A DNA stretch of 64,000 bases. Source: Methanolobus sp. (GTDB taxonomy: Archaea > Halobacteriota > Methanosarcinia > Methanosarcinales > Methanosarcinaceae). The translations under genes and the position numbers were made by a program. Numbering within the stretch: position 1 is the first letter of the stretch; each line of letters starts with the position of its first letter. Location of the stretch: assembly GCF_016278385.1 (NCBI RefSeq), contig NZ_JADQBY010000004.1, forward strand, positions 26,298 through 90,297. Reading direction: 5' to 3'. Shown one piece after another: positions 51,103-60,515 of this stretch. The notes beneath the pieces were generated by a model, which searched no databases, was not told the DNA's origin, and saw only the letters and a program-made list of their open reading frames with translations.

Positions 51103-51121
51103 AAGTACCTTGAAGGTACTT
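51103..51121 (-). terminator. palindrome at the mtd stop codon with T-rich tract on the minus strand
   Basis: AAGTACCTT-G-AAGGTACTT; minus strand continues ACTTTTTCTTTTT. Confidence 0.5.
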
Positions 51122-51942
51122 TACTGTGGCTTCTCGTAGAGAGCGGTCTTGGTCATCAAGTGGCCTTTCTTTGCGTGTGGCTGCCTGAAGACACTGTTGT
51201 TTGCTTTCTCGATCTCTCTTGCGTCGATTGCCAGCTGTGCTGCTGCGCGCATCATCTCATGACCTGCTGCTGTTGTGAGGGTGACCTGCTCGATCTCCTT
51301 CATCATGAAGCATGCAGGGAAGTTGATCTTTGCGACCATGTCAGCCATGTGAAGAGCTGCAAGAGCTTTTGCCTTTGCGTATGGGTTGTTGAAACCTGCC
51401 CTCTCGATACATTTCTCTGGCTTTGCGAGAATGTGTGGAAGTTCGAGTGCCTTGCCTTCGTCTGCCATTGCGGCAACTTTGTCAAGCTCTTCCTGAATGA
51501 GTCTTACAACACCACATGTTGAAAGTACTTTCATTGCGTCAGAGTTGAATGATGCCATCTCTACAGCGTCAAGGAATTCGGTCTTTGCGCCGATGAGTGG
51601 GTCAACGGTCATGATAATATAACCAAAGCCTGCTGCCTGGAGTGCCTCACGGTCTTCCTTCTTGGTTGGACCGTCTGAGATAACTATACATGGAACATCC
51701 TTGTATATCTCACGAGCTGCTGTTGGACCAGGTGCACTGGAATTTGGGCTGATCATGACGTAGAAATCAGCATCGAATTTTTTAAGTTCTTCTGTTGCTG
51801 CTGCTTCGTCTTTGCCCATTTTAGGACCGGTTCCGAAAGAACGGATAGTAATTCCTTCTCTTGCTGCGATCTCATCCTGAACGAGGTCTATTACCTGGCT
51901 CATACCTAAGTTACCGAGTTTAATAAATCCAATCTTTGCCAT
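51121..51942 (-). CDS. mtd: F420-dependent methylenetetrahydromethanopterin dehydrogenase
   Basis: MAKIGFIKLGNLGMSQVIDLVQDEIAAREGI, SPNSSAPGPTAAREI, DGPTKKEDREAL. Confidence 0.97.
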   Translation of the reverse strand: MAKIGFIKLGNLGMSQVIDLVQDEIAAREGITIRSFGTGPKMGKDEAAATEELKKFDADFYVMISPNSSAPGPTAAREIYKDVPCIVISDGPTKKEDREALQAAGFGYIIMTVDPLIGAKTEFLDAVEMASFNSDAMKVLSTCGVVRLIQEELDKVAAMADEGKALELPHILAKPEKCIERAGFNNPYAKAKALAALHMADMVAKINFPACFMMKEIEQVTLTTAAGHEMMRAAAQLAIDAREIEKANNSVFRQPHAKKGHLMTKTALYEKPQ

Positions 51943-52027
51943 GTAAAATCACAGTAGTGCAATGGGCAGTGTAGCATATATTATTTTTGGAATAACACTT
52001 CCATCACACAATCTGGATAAATACATT

Positions 52028-52138
52028 CTAACAATAAAAATCAGGAGCTTCTGCCATTATTACACATGGTAGCTGATCAAGTATATTTTTAGTAGAAAAA
52101 TAATCATGTACGACAGTAATTTCTGTTTCTGTTTTCAT
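52028..52138 (-). CDS. possible small protein, 36 aa, ending in TAG
   Basis: ATG at 52138 after GAGAGGC: MKTETEITVVHDYFSTKNILDQLPCVIMAEAPDFYC then TAG. Confidence 0.35.
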   Translation of the reverse strand: MKTETEITVVHDYFSTKNILDQLPCVIMAEAPDFYC

Positions 52139-52376
52139 ATAAAGCCTCTCGAATCCTCGCCTACTGGAAATCTACCATTATATTTTACATAATTACTATC
52201 ATATTACAAATCAAACCGTCTTTTTGCGATATTCTTTAGAGAAAGTCTACAAAAAATATAACTGCCATGGACACTGCATCCTATCCGAAAGCCTTAAAAA
52301 CAATGTAGCGTATTTCAACACAATCTCGGCACTTAAATACTGTTTAATACGGGATTCAAATTCCAGGTTTGATGAA

Positions 52377-53075
52377 GTGAGTCGTACTAGCAACAATTCT
52401 GATAAGGTTAAGCTAATAGTTTTTGATATGGACAGCACCCTTATAGATGCTGAAACCATTGATGAGCTTGCACATGCCGCAGGTGTGGGAGACGAGGTAG
52501 CTGCTATTACAGAAAGGGCAATGCAAGGAGAATTAGATTTTTCTGAAGCGCTTCTGGAAAGAGTAAAGCTGCTAAAGGGCCTTCCACTCGATAAGGCCCA
52601 TGGTGCTCTTGACAAAATGCCCTTTATGCCCGGTGCGAAAGAACTTGTCAAATACCTGAAATCCCGTGGTTATAAAACTGCAATGATATCCGGAGGGTTT
52701 ACCATGGCTGCTGAGCGTATTGGTGGAGCTTTGGATATTGATTCTGTGGTCGCAAATGAACTTCTGATAGACAATGGCCATCTGACAGGAAAGGTGAAGG
52801 GTCCTCTTACAGAACATGGTTCAAAGGAATCTGTTCTTGAGGAAATATGCCTTAAATATGGAATCAAACCCAATGAGTGCATAGTAGTTGGCGACGGTGC
52901 TAATGACATATGTATATTCAAAAGGGCAAGATATGCCATAGCATTTAATTCCAAACCAATCCTTCATGAATATGCTGATATTGTTATAACAGAAAAGAAT
53001 TTGGAAGCAGTTATACCGATTATCCAATTGCTGGAATCGGAAAAAGGCCAAGTATCGTGCATTAGAGATGCATGA
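52377..53075 (+). CDS. serB: Phosphoserine phosphatase (HAD family)
   Basis: KLIVFDMDSTLIDAETIDELAHAAGVGDEV, GDGANDICIFKRARYAIAFNSKP; start reassigned to GTG at 52377 with upstream AGG. Confidence 0.9.
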   Translation: MSRTSNNSDKVKLIVFDMDSTLIDAETIDELAHAAGVGDEVAAITERAMQGELDFSEALLERVKLLKGLPLDKAHGALDKMPFMPGAKELVKYLKSRGYKTAMISGGFTMAAERIGGALDIDSVVANELLIDNGHLTGKVKGPLTEHGSKESVLEEICLKYGIKPNECIVVGDGANDICIFKRARYAIAFNSKPILHEYADIVITEKNLEAVIPIIQLLESEKGQVSCIRDA

Positions 53076-53115
53076 AATGCCAGCTCTTTTGCTGGATCGG
53101 GAGGACAATAAAGAA

Positions 53116-53976
53116 ATGATAAAAGAACTGAATGACAAGAAGACTGAACTTAAGAACCAGTCTGAAGAATACAAACAGAAACGTAATGAGCTTAATGCAG
53201 AGGCAAGTACACTTGCATCAAAGCGCAATGATCTGAACAAGAAGACCAAGGACCTTATCAACGAAGCTCAGGAATACAAAGTACTCCGTGACGAGAATAA
53301 TGAGAAGGTAAAGGAAAACAAGGTACTCCGCGATGGGGTCAATGAGAAGGCAAACGATGTATTCGCCAAGATAGACCTGATACGCAATGAGAACAACCTT
53401 GGTGGCCCCTCGATCAAAGACATCCGCAAAGAGATTGACAGGCTTGAATTCGCACAACAGACAGAAGTTCTCACAACCAACAAGGAAAGAGAGCTAGTCA
53501 GCAAGATCACTGACCTCCAGAAGCAATATGTCCAGAAGAAGCAGCAGCTTGAAGGCAATGAAGAGCTCAAGAACCTGCTTACAGAAGCACAGGAGATCAG
53601 GGACGAAGCTTCACAATTCCACAATACACTTTCAGAGTACGCACAGAAGGCTCAGGAATATCATGACAAGATGATTATCACCTTCAAAGAGGCTGACAAA
53701 ATACGTGCAGAATCAGATGCGGCTCATAAAGAATTTGTTCAATTCCAGGAAAAAGCCGATGAACAGCACAAGCTATTCATTGCAGCACAGAAAGAGATCC
53801 GTGATATTGACAAAGAACTCCGCAAGATGAAGAAGGGAGATGTCGATGGAAAGAAGGAAGCTGCAAGAGCAGATGCACGCAAGGATGCGGAAGACATCAT
53901 GGACAAGTTCAAGTCCGGAGAAAAGCTCACTATGGAGAACCTAATGGCACTCCAGAGATCAGGTGTCCTGAAATAA
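53116..53976 (+). CDS. coiled-coil protein (COG1340-like)
   Basis: extended Lys/Glu-rich heptad sequence; GGGAGG SD before ATG 53116. Confidence 0.8.
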   Translation: MIKELNDKKTELKNQSEEYKQKRNELNAEASTLASKRNDLNKKTKDLINEAQEYKVLRDENNEKVKENKVLRDGVNEKANDVFAKIDLIRNENNLGGPSIKDIRKEIDRLEFAQQTEVLTTNKERELVSKITDLQKQYVQKKQQLEGNEELKNLLTEAQEIRDEASQFHNTLSEYAQKAQEYHDKMIITFKEADKIRAESDAAHKEFVQFQEKADEQHKLFIAAQKEIRDIDKELRKMKKGDVDGKKEAARADARKDAEDIMDKFKSGEKLTMENLMALQRSGVLK

Positions 53977-53986
53977 TCAAAATCAT

Positions 53987-54009
53987 GAGGGTGACACTCA
54001 CCCTCTTTT
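53987..54009 (+). terminator. intrinsic-like terminator
   Basis: GAGGGTGA-CAC-TCACCCTC followed by TTTTC. Confidence 0.7.
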
Positions 54010-54145
54010 CAACTGTTTTTTTTAGTTGATTTTATTAATCTTTTTAGAGAACAAAATTATTGTTCACGTCCAAGACGGACTTATAATTATACATATATAG
54101 TTTCATCTCATTTTGTACCGCCATAAAAGCACGTGGAGAAAATCA

Positions 54146-54163
54146 TCTACAATATATTGTAGA
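54146..54163. other. perfect 18-bp palindrome in non-coding region
   Basis: TCTACAATATATTGTAGA. Confidence 0.85.
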
Positions 54164-54278
54164 GCTTACGCCTTGCAAAATAAAGAGAAACAATGATAGG
54201 CAAAAAACATTTTTGTAGTATGTCTTTGGAAGTTACAAAAGTGTTACTGCAAGATAGTTTTATAAACATCTGGTCAAG

Positions 54279-54292
54279 CACTTGGCCAAGTG
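54279..54292. other. perfect 14-bp palindrome in non-coding region, TATAAA just downstream
   Basis: CACTTGGCCAAGTG. Confidence 0.85.
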
Positions 54293-54356
54293 TGTATAAA
54301 TAACCTGTCAAGGTATTGAATGATTACAATCTTTTTCATTTGGCAGTTTGTGAGAT

Positions 54357-54722
54357 TTATATTTTATTCGATTTGAGCAAAAGATGTGATGCAATAACTA
54401 CACAAAATAGACTCACAAATGTGTAAGAAATAGACATAAACAAATCAGAAAAATTAATTGTAATGGCAAATGCAAAAAGACCAGCTGCAATCATATTGAA
54501 CATATTACCTACAATAAAAAACAAATTCAGTTTCTTGTTCTCATCTTTTATATATCGTAATGCTTCATGGAAGAGGAACCAGATACCACTCAACATCAAA
54601 AAGGCACCAAAAACAAACATCATTATGGGAATGCCGTTTAGGAAAATCGATTCTAACAATTTATCATACTGAGGATAAACAAAAGTAATTCCAATAAAAA
54701 TCGCTGCAATCCCCATAATCAA
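54357..54722 (-). CDS. membrane protein, unknown function (121 aa)
   Basis: four hydrophobic segments, coding-like composition. Confidence 0.55.
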   Translation of the reverse strand: MIMGIAAIFIGITFVYPQYDKLLESIFLNGIPIMMFVFGAFLMLSGIWFLFHEALRYIKDENKKLNLFFIVGNMFNMIAAGLFAFAITINFSDLFMSISYTFVSLFCVVIASHLLLKSNKI

Positions 54723-54965
54723 AAGTGACAGTCCTAGAAACCAAAGATTGCCTATTTAGTGGGTTTTAGGATTACTACCTAATGCTTTTTTATCAGTTCC
54801 CATTAAAGATTAATAGTTTTTTTCTAATATGTATTTTTCTTTTAGAAAAATAGTTGTATATAACATCATTTCTTTCTTTTATATGGGTTCCCGAGTATTC
54901 CCGGCTCCGTGGGTAATTTCCGTTATTATGGGTTATCTTCGTTCTGTTTTCCTTTATTTGGCAAT

Positions 54966-55237
54966 TTAAGTAAATACGCTTTTAAACAACGTTAATAATA
55001 AAAAAAATAGACCAGTAAGTACTAAAACGGCAATTGCAGCAAATGTTAAAAGTATCATCTTCTCTAGTTTTTTAAGTCTATTTACCTTCTCAAAATATCC
55101 ATTTAAAAAAGAATTACTATTTCTTTTTTAGTATTTGCAACAAACCAAGCATTCAATAGAACACCCAGATAGAATGCAACAAACAAAAGTATAACACTAA
55201 AAGCAATACTTAGAATAAATGAAAAAATATTATCCAT
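54966..55237 (-). pseudogene. small two-TM membrane protein interrupted by a -1 frameshift at an A6/T6 run
   Basis: ATG 55237: MDNIFSFILSIAFSVILLFVAFYLGVLLNAWFVANTKKEIVILF*; in the -1 frame FLNGYFEKVNRLKKLEKMILLTFAAIAVLVLTGLFFLLLTLFKSVFT*. Confidence 0.55.
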
Positions 55238-55470
55238 AGTTGCATATATGCCTTCGTTCTTTATCTTCATTCTTTAGGGGTTATCTTCGTCCTATTTGGC
55301 TTATCAATGAATGTGATTTTTGGGCACTCATAACTCACCGACGTCCATCAATCAGCAACTTAAGAGTCCCACGTCCAAGGACACACACATCAGTATCAAA
55401 ATATCAAAAAAGTAGACTCATCCACATTGCGAGTCATCACATTGTAAAATATAGTCTAGGACTATACATC

Positions 55471-56616
55471 TTAGCGGTCAAGCTCAAGGTGAATCTTTCT
55501 GAACTCAGAATCCCTCATTAAACACGGGCCTGAAGTGAAAACAGGATCTTTGTATATCTTTTTCCATATGGATGCAAGAGGTTGATCGTTAATATTCCCG
55601 TATGATTTTGGCATGCATGCACAAGGCAGAACGTTGCCTTCAGGAGTGACATGGAGCCATTTTCTTCCTGCAAAGCAGCCCATTTTCCTTATAATCTGAG
55701 GTATAGGGAAAACACGAGGACCTTCTGCATGAGATGCACGCTCTACAAAATCATCGAACTTTTTCAGGCCTTCGGATGAGAGGACTTCCTTTTCATGACC
55801 CTGCCACCGTCCTGTTGGAACAATCTCATAGAAAGATAGTTCGTGAACACCAAGATCCTTTGCAAGCTCATAGAAAGCATCGAGTTCATCAACATTCCTT
55901 GGAGACAGGACAACATAAATACCGACTAAAATACCTGCATCCAGACCATATTTTATGGCATTGACAGCATCTCTAAACACCCCGGGCCTTCCACGCATGA
56001 AATCGTGACCTTCTTCATTTGCACTATCAAGACTTACACTGAGCATGGAAAGACCTGCATCTTTCAGGCTTGATGCACGCTCAGGAGTCATCCCTACACC
56101 AGACGTGAAAAGACCCGGAATTGCCCTGGACTGGTCAACATAACTGATGAGGTCTTCAAGACCATCATATAGCAGGGGCTCCCCACCATCGAATATTATG
56201 AGAGTTGTACCCATATCCAGAGTCTGATCGATGACACTCTTCACAACATCCGGACTGAGCCTTGCCTTATTCTTAGTGTCCGGGAGAGCACAGTGTAAAC
56301 ACCTGTTAGGACACTCCTCTGTAATTGAAATCGTTATTTGCTCAGGAACAAATTTGCCCCTCATAGCACTCATCTGGCTTGATACAAGCCTGTCAAAAGC
56401 CTTGCTGGGTATGGGAGGCATCCAGGTGGAATATATCAACTGGTTATTTTCCACCTTTGAAGGTTTTGTATCCTCAAATATCTCCATCATATCCGATACA
56501 AAAGAACCCATTACAGAAGATGCAATACCAGAGGTCTTCATCTTCACCCGATCATTTTCGATCTGGGCATATACTTTAAAAAATGGGTTTTTGTAAAAGT
56601 AATATTTGTGTTTCAT
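55471..56616 (-). CDS. Radical SAM protein with partial SPASM-like C-terminus
   Basis: TEECPNRCLHC CX3CX2C motif, FDGGEPLLY; C-terminal GCFAGRKWLHVTPEGNVLPCACMPKSYGNI...GPC. Confidence 0.88.
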   Translation of the reverse strand: MKHKYYFYKNPFFKVYAQIENDRVKMKTSGIASSVMGSFVSDMMEIFEDTKPSKVENNQLIYSTWMPPIPSKAFDRLVSSQMSAMRGKFVPEQITISITEECPNRCLHCALPDTKNKARLSPDVVKSVIDQTLDMGTTLIIFDGGEPLLYDGLEDLISYVDQSRAIPGLFTSGVGMTPERASSLKDAGLSMLSVSLDSANEEGHDFMRGRPGVFRDAVNAIKYGLDAGILVGIYVVLSPRNVDELDAFYELAKDLGVHELSFYEIVPTGRWQGHEKEVLSSEGLKKFDDFVERASHAEGPRVFPIPQIIRKMGCFAGRKWLHVTPEGNVLPCACMPKSYGNINDQPLASIWKKIYKDPVFTSGPCLMRDSEFRKIHLELDR

Positions 56617-56619
56617 TGC

Positions 56620-57777
56620 TCACTTCATCCTGAAGATAGCCCTGTATGAAAATATTGAAGACGGGTTATTTTTCAATATCATCTTTGATACCTGTAATGC
56701 CTGGTTAAAAGGACTACCGCCAAGTACCGTAAGATCCTCCCCTTCAAAGACTTTCATCATTCCATTGATCTCCCAGTCACTCATTTTCCTGAGAGTCTCC
56801 ATGGCAAATCGTCCAAGGTAGTACTCGGTCCTGTATTCATTATTCCAGAGTCTCCTGTATTCTGAAAGGAATCTCTTTGAAGTATCATCTTTTGAGATGG
56901 CTGCGGCTGCAACATCACCGCACATCTGTCCCGCATGCATGCCATATCCTATGCCGGACTGAGCAGCAGAACCACCTACAACCATAACACCATCGGCAAT
57001 TATCTCACCGGGAATGGCAACTATTGGATCACCACCCACGGATTTACTGATAATCTTCACATCGTCGAGCCCTTTAAGTTTCTTGAACCTTTCAAGCCAT
57101 GCATCGAAAAAATCGGAAACATCCATTCCATGCCTGCGGACATACATACCCAAGGTAGCCCTGTTGCCACCGCAAGGAGAATATGTGGATTTCCAGCCAG
57201 GTGCATGATTACCAATATAATATTCAAACAGGTCAGGTTCACCGATGCCTTCAGCCTCTATCTCTGCTTCCAGCGACCAGGCAATATCCTTAGGATATTT
57301 AATAGGTTTCAGACCTAAAAGACCACTTATTCTGGAGTTTATCCCATCTGAAACGATTACGAGCTTACATTTGATCTTACCTTTTGAGGTGCTCACTATG
57401 AAGCCGCCCTCAGTCCTGAGAACATTAAGGACCTCGATTCCGAAACGAACATCTGTACCGGCATCCATTGCCTGTTTAATGTAGAATTCATCGAACTTCT
57501 TACGGTCAAGGAAGTAAGCATCACCTTCAAAAATAACATTCTTACCAGAGGGTGCGATTATATAGGCACCTTTGAGGTTCTTAATAACATAGCTCTGATC
57601 TACTTCTTCGCCGGTCCTATCAAACATTCCTTTGAAAAAAGTGTTTGCAGGATGAGTAGGAACTCCCGCTGCCTCCTTTTTGTCAAGAAGAAGAACTTTG
57701 CAGCCTTTTGCTGATGCATTCCGTGCTGCCATAACTCCTGCAGGAGAAGCTCCTATTACTAAAATATCTGCATCCAT
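56620..57777 (-). CDS. Geranylgeranyl-reductase-like FAD flavoprotein
   Basis: ILVIGASPAGVMAARNASAKGCKVLLLDKK Rossmann motif; APGWKSTYSPCGGNRATLGMYV; VMVVGGSAAQSGIGYGMHAGQMCGDVAA. Confidence 0.85.
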   Translation of the reverse strand: MDADILVIGASPAGVMAARNASAKGCKVLLLDKKEAAGVPTHPANTFFKGMFDRTGEEVDQSYVIKNLKGAYIIAPSGKNVIFEGDAYFLDRKKFDEFYIKQAMDAGTDVRFGIEVLNVLRTEGGFIVSTSKGKIKCKLVIVSDGINSRISGLLGLKPIKYPKDIAWSLEAEIEAEGIGEPDLFEYYIGNHAPGWKSTYSPCGGNRATLGMYVRRHGMDVSDFFDAWLERFKKLKGLDDVKIISKSVGGDPIVAIPGEIIADGVMVVGGSAAQSGIGYGMHAGQMCGDVAAAAISKDDTSKRFLSEYRRLWNNEYRTEYYLGRFAMETLRKMSDWEINGMMKVFEGEDLTVLGGSPFNQALQVSKMILKNNPSSIFSYRAIFRMK

Positions 57778-57802
57778 TTTGAACCTCGTGACTACCTAAT
57801 TA

Positions 57803-58759
57803 TTACCATAAAATACCGGAATATGCCGGAACAAGTATGCAAAGTATTACATCAAGTATGAGAGAACCAAACATGACACCTCTGTATCTGGAGCCCTGGA
57901 GGAACAGTTGTCCACCACGTTTCTGTGTTGGGTTCTTTATAAAATCAAATGACTGTATGAGCATCCATCCACCTGCAAGCAGCGCACCTGCAAAGTATAT
58001 GGGACCAATCTTTGCAGTAATCCCAATGGCTATGGAAGCGATAATCCCTACTGCCCACATAAAAGTTACAAACTTTGATGTTGCCGGGATACCGAATGTT
58101 ACAGGAAATGTGGGTGCACCCCTTGCCCTGTCACCTTCTACGTCCCTTGCCACACCAGATAGTGTGAAACCCCAGTCAGTGAAGCACATCATCAGACCAA
58201 GGAATATTGCAGGAAGCGGAAGAATGGAACCATATGAAGGGTCCTTGAGAATTCCTGCCGGGTCAAATGCCAACCAGATACCAATAGGTACAAGTCCATA
58301 GGCAATTCCCACAGGCACAAAACTAAGAAAAGTCATTCTCTTTGCGAGTTTTGAGTATATACTGATGGTGACAACAGCTATCACAAGAACCACAAAGGAT
58401 TCAGGATTCAGGTAAAGTGCTGCCAAACTGGCTATCAGGAACAGGAATCCCGCATACTTCAATGCCTGATCCCTTCTAAGTTTGTTGGATACAAGCGGAC
58501 GATCTGGAAGGTTTATCTGATCAATATCAATATCACAGCAGTCATTAAATACATAGGAACTTGTGATCGCTGCATAACCTCCGATAACTGCTATTATGAA
58601 CAATATCGGGTCCGGCAGTACTCCTATTGTAAGATAGGATGCCAACAGAGCACTGGCTGCAGGAAGGGCAAGATCCATATCCGCTATCTCCGGTCTTAAC
58701 ATTTCAAGATAGGGATTTCTCGTTTTTGAACCTGAAGTGGAAACCAAGTATATCACCAA
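57803..58759 (-). CDS. UbiA-family prenyltransferase
   Basis: SSYVFNDCCDIDIDQINLPDRPLVSNKL (NDxxDxxxD) and DWGFTLSGVARDVEGDRARGAPTFPVTFG; multi-TM. Confidence 0.92.
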   Translation of the reverse strand: MVIYLVSTSGSKTRNPYLEMLRPEIADMDLALPAASALLASYLTIGVLPDPILFIIAVIGGYAAITSSYVFNDCCDIDIDQINLPDRPLVSNKLRRDQALKYAGFLFLIASLAALYLNPESFVVLVIAVVTISIYSKLAKRMTFLSFVPVGIAYGLVPIGIWLAFDPAGILKDPSYGSILPLPAIFLGLMMCFTDWGFTLSGVARDVEGDRARGAPTFPVTFGIPATSKFVTFMWAVGIIASIAIGITAKIGPIYFAGALLAGGWMLIQSFDFIKNPTQKRGGQLFLQGSRYRGVMFGSLILDVILCILVPAYSGILW

Positions 58760-58910
58760 TAGATTATAGTTTGTAATCCCCGGTATCGTATATTAGTATT
58801 AGGGTTGTGTGGATTAAAAATGGACCAATTGATTTGAAGAAAATATTGAGAATAATACCTGAATATCTGCAGAATAGGTTAGATATCTAGGTATATTAGT
58901 AAAAACTATA

Positions 58911-60380
58911 TCACTCGTTTTGTGGAGGAACTACAGTGACGTTGTCCATTACCCCAAGTTTCTCCACCAGAGGATGCTCGAACCTTTCATTCATCAGGAA
59001 AGTGTAGGTTGCATCCCGGTTCAGCTCCACTAGCTTGATGGTGTTCTGATAGGCAGTTTCCAGTGACTCGTAATCAGGTGATCTTACAACTTCCGCATTG
59101 AAAGGATATACCTCTGCGAGTTCCTGTGGATAGGAGCCAAATGGCGGCTTGAACACCATGACATTGTCATACTCTTTGTCTATCTTCGTAGGGTATGCTC
59201 TTATGAGTACAGTACCTTCGATGGTAAGCCTTTCAAGCTGTTTGTTGAAACGCAGGACCTCTGGCCTCTTTGAGGATTCCGGTCCGCAATAGAATAATGT
59301 GGATTTGGATGAAGGGTCACACTCTTCCAGCCATGTGGAATAAGTATACATCTGTTTCAATGCTTCCAGCATTCTTGGATGAGCACGGCAGCGCTGTTCT
59401 ACAAGCTCCAGAAGGTTGCCTTCCCAGATTGCCTGCTTGACCTCACGCATCTCTTCGAATGTGGCGTAGAGGTTATGCCTTGCAAGAAGCTCGGTACAGT
59501 TGTGTGCTTTTTTCAATTCTTCTGCTGTGTGAGCTATACATACAGGACAGGAGCACGGTAGGTATTTCAGTTTATCCACATGATAAGTGCCCCTTGAAGT
59601 GATGTAGCGTCTATCCTTTGCATAAAGTGCATAGGCTGCAGAGTCAAAGAGATCACATCCCAGAGCAACTGCTAGTGCGAACATCATTGGGTGTCCTGCA
59701 CCGAACAGATGGACAGGCGCTGTAGGATCAAGACCTTTTTTAGCGGAAGCAATTACATCTACAAGATCAGCGTAACGGTACGATTCCATCAAAGGAACAA
59801 CAGCTCCGAATGGATATACGTCAAAGCCTACTTCTGAAAGCTCGCGAGCACACTCCTCGCGAAGATCCTTGTAAGTAGCACCCTGCACCGGACCCGCCAG
59901 GAGCATATCGCCTTTCACAAGTTCCTTTGCGGCTTTTAAACGCTCTATTGTGATATCCATATCTTCCTTTGCCTTTTCGTAGGACACATCAGGATGTGTG
60001 GGAATATCCAGAGGAACGCCAATGTCAGAACCAATTTTCTGCTGGAAATCAATTATCATTTCATTGGTAACTTCGACCTCACCATAGACTGATAACTGAA
60101 AAGAACCTGAATCGGTCATAATAGGACCGTCAAAATCAAGTAATGCGTGCAGACCGTCCTTTAGTGCCTTTTCCCTTAGTTCATCCTTGCGATAGATAAT
60201 ATATGAATTGGTGATAAGTATCTCAGCACCGAACTCCCTCATTTCGGAGGGTTTTATTGTCTGGATATTAGGATTAATGACAGGCATTACAGTGGGTGTC
60301 TCGACAACTCCGTGTGGTGTGGTCAGTTTACCAATACGCCCTGCTGCATCCTTATGTATGATATCGAATTGTGATGACAT
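58911..60380 (-). CDS. tgtA: tRNA-guanine(15) transglycosylase
   Basis: PTVMPVINPNIQTIKPSEM, MTDSGSFQLSVYGEVEV, HLFGAGHPMMFALAVALGCDLFDSAAYALYA, CSCPVC. Confidence 0.96.
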   Translation of the reverse strand: MSSQFDIIHKDAAGRIGKLTTPHGVVETPTVMPVINPNIQTIKPSEMREFGAEILITNSYIIYRKDELREKALKDGLHALLDFDGPIMTDSGSFQLSVYGEVEVTNEMIIDFQQKIGSDIGVPLDIPTHPDVSYEKAKEDMDITIERLKAAKELVKGDMLLAGPVQGATYKDLREECARELSEVGFDVYPFGAVVPLMESYRYADLVDVIASAKKGLDPTAPVHLFGAGHPMMFALAVALGCDLFDSAAYALYAKDRRYITSRGTYHVDKLKYLPCSCPVCIAHTAEELKKAHNCTELLARHNLYATFEEMREVKQAIWEGNLLELVEQRCRAHPRMLEALKQMYTYSTWLEECDPSSKSTLFYCGPESSKRPEVLRFNKQLERLTIEGTVLIRAYPTKIDKEYDNVMVFKPPFGSYPQELAEVYPFNAEVVRSPDYESLETAYQNTIKLVELNRDATYTFLMNERFEHPLVEKLGVMDNVTVVPPQNE

Positions 60381-60515
60381 GAGCTTGTAGATGAGGTTAA
60401 GATATATTTAAGCTTCCTCTTGGGAAATTAAGCTCAAAGATATGATAATAGAGTAAAAATAGTAAACGAATAACTCACGACATAATTTATAATGTTGTAG
60501 GTATCTTTATAAGAT

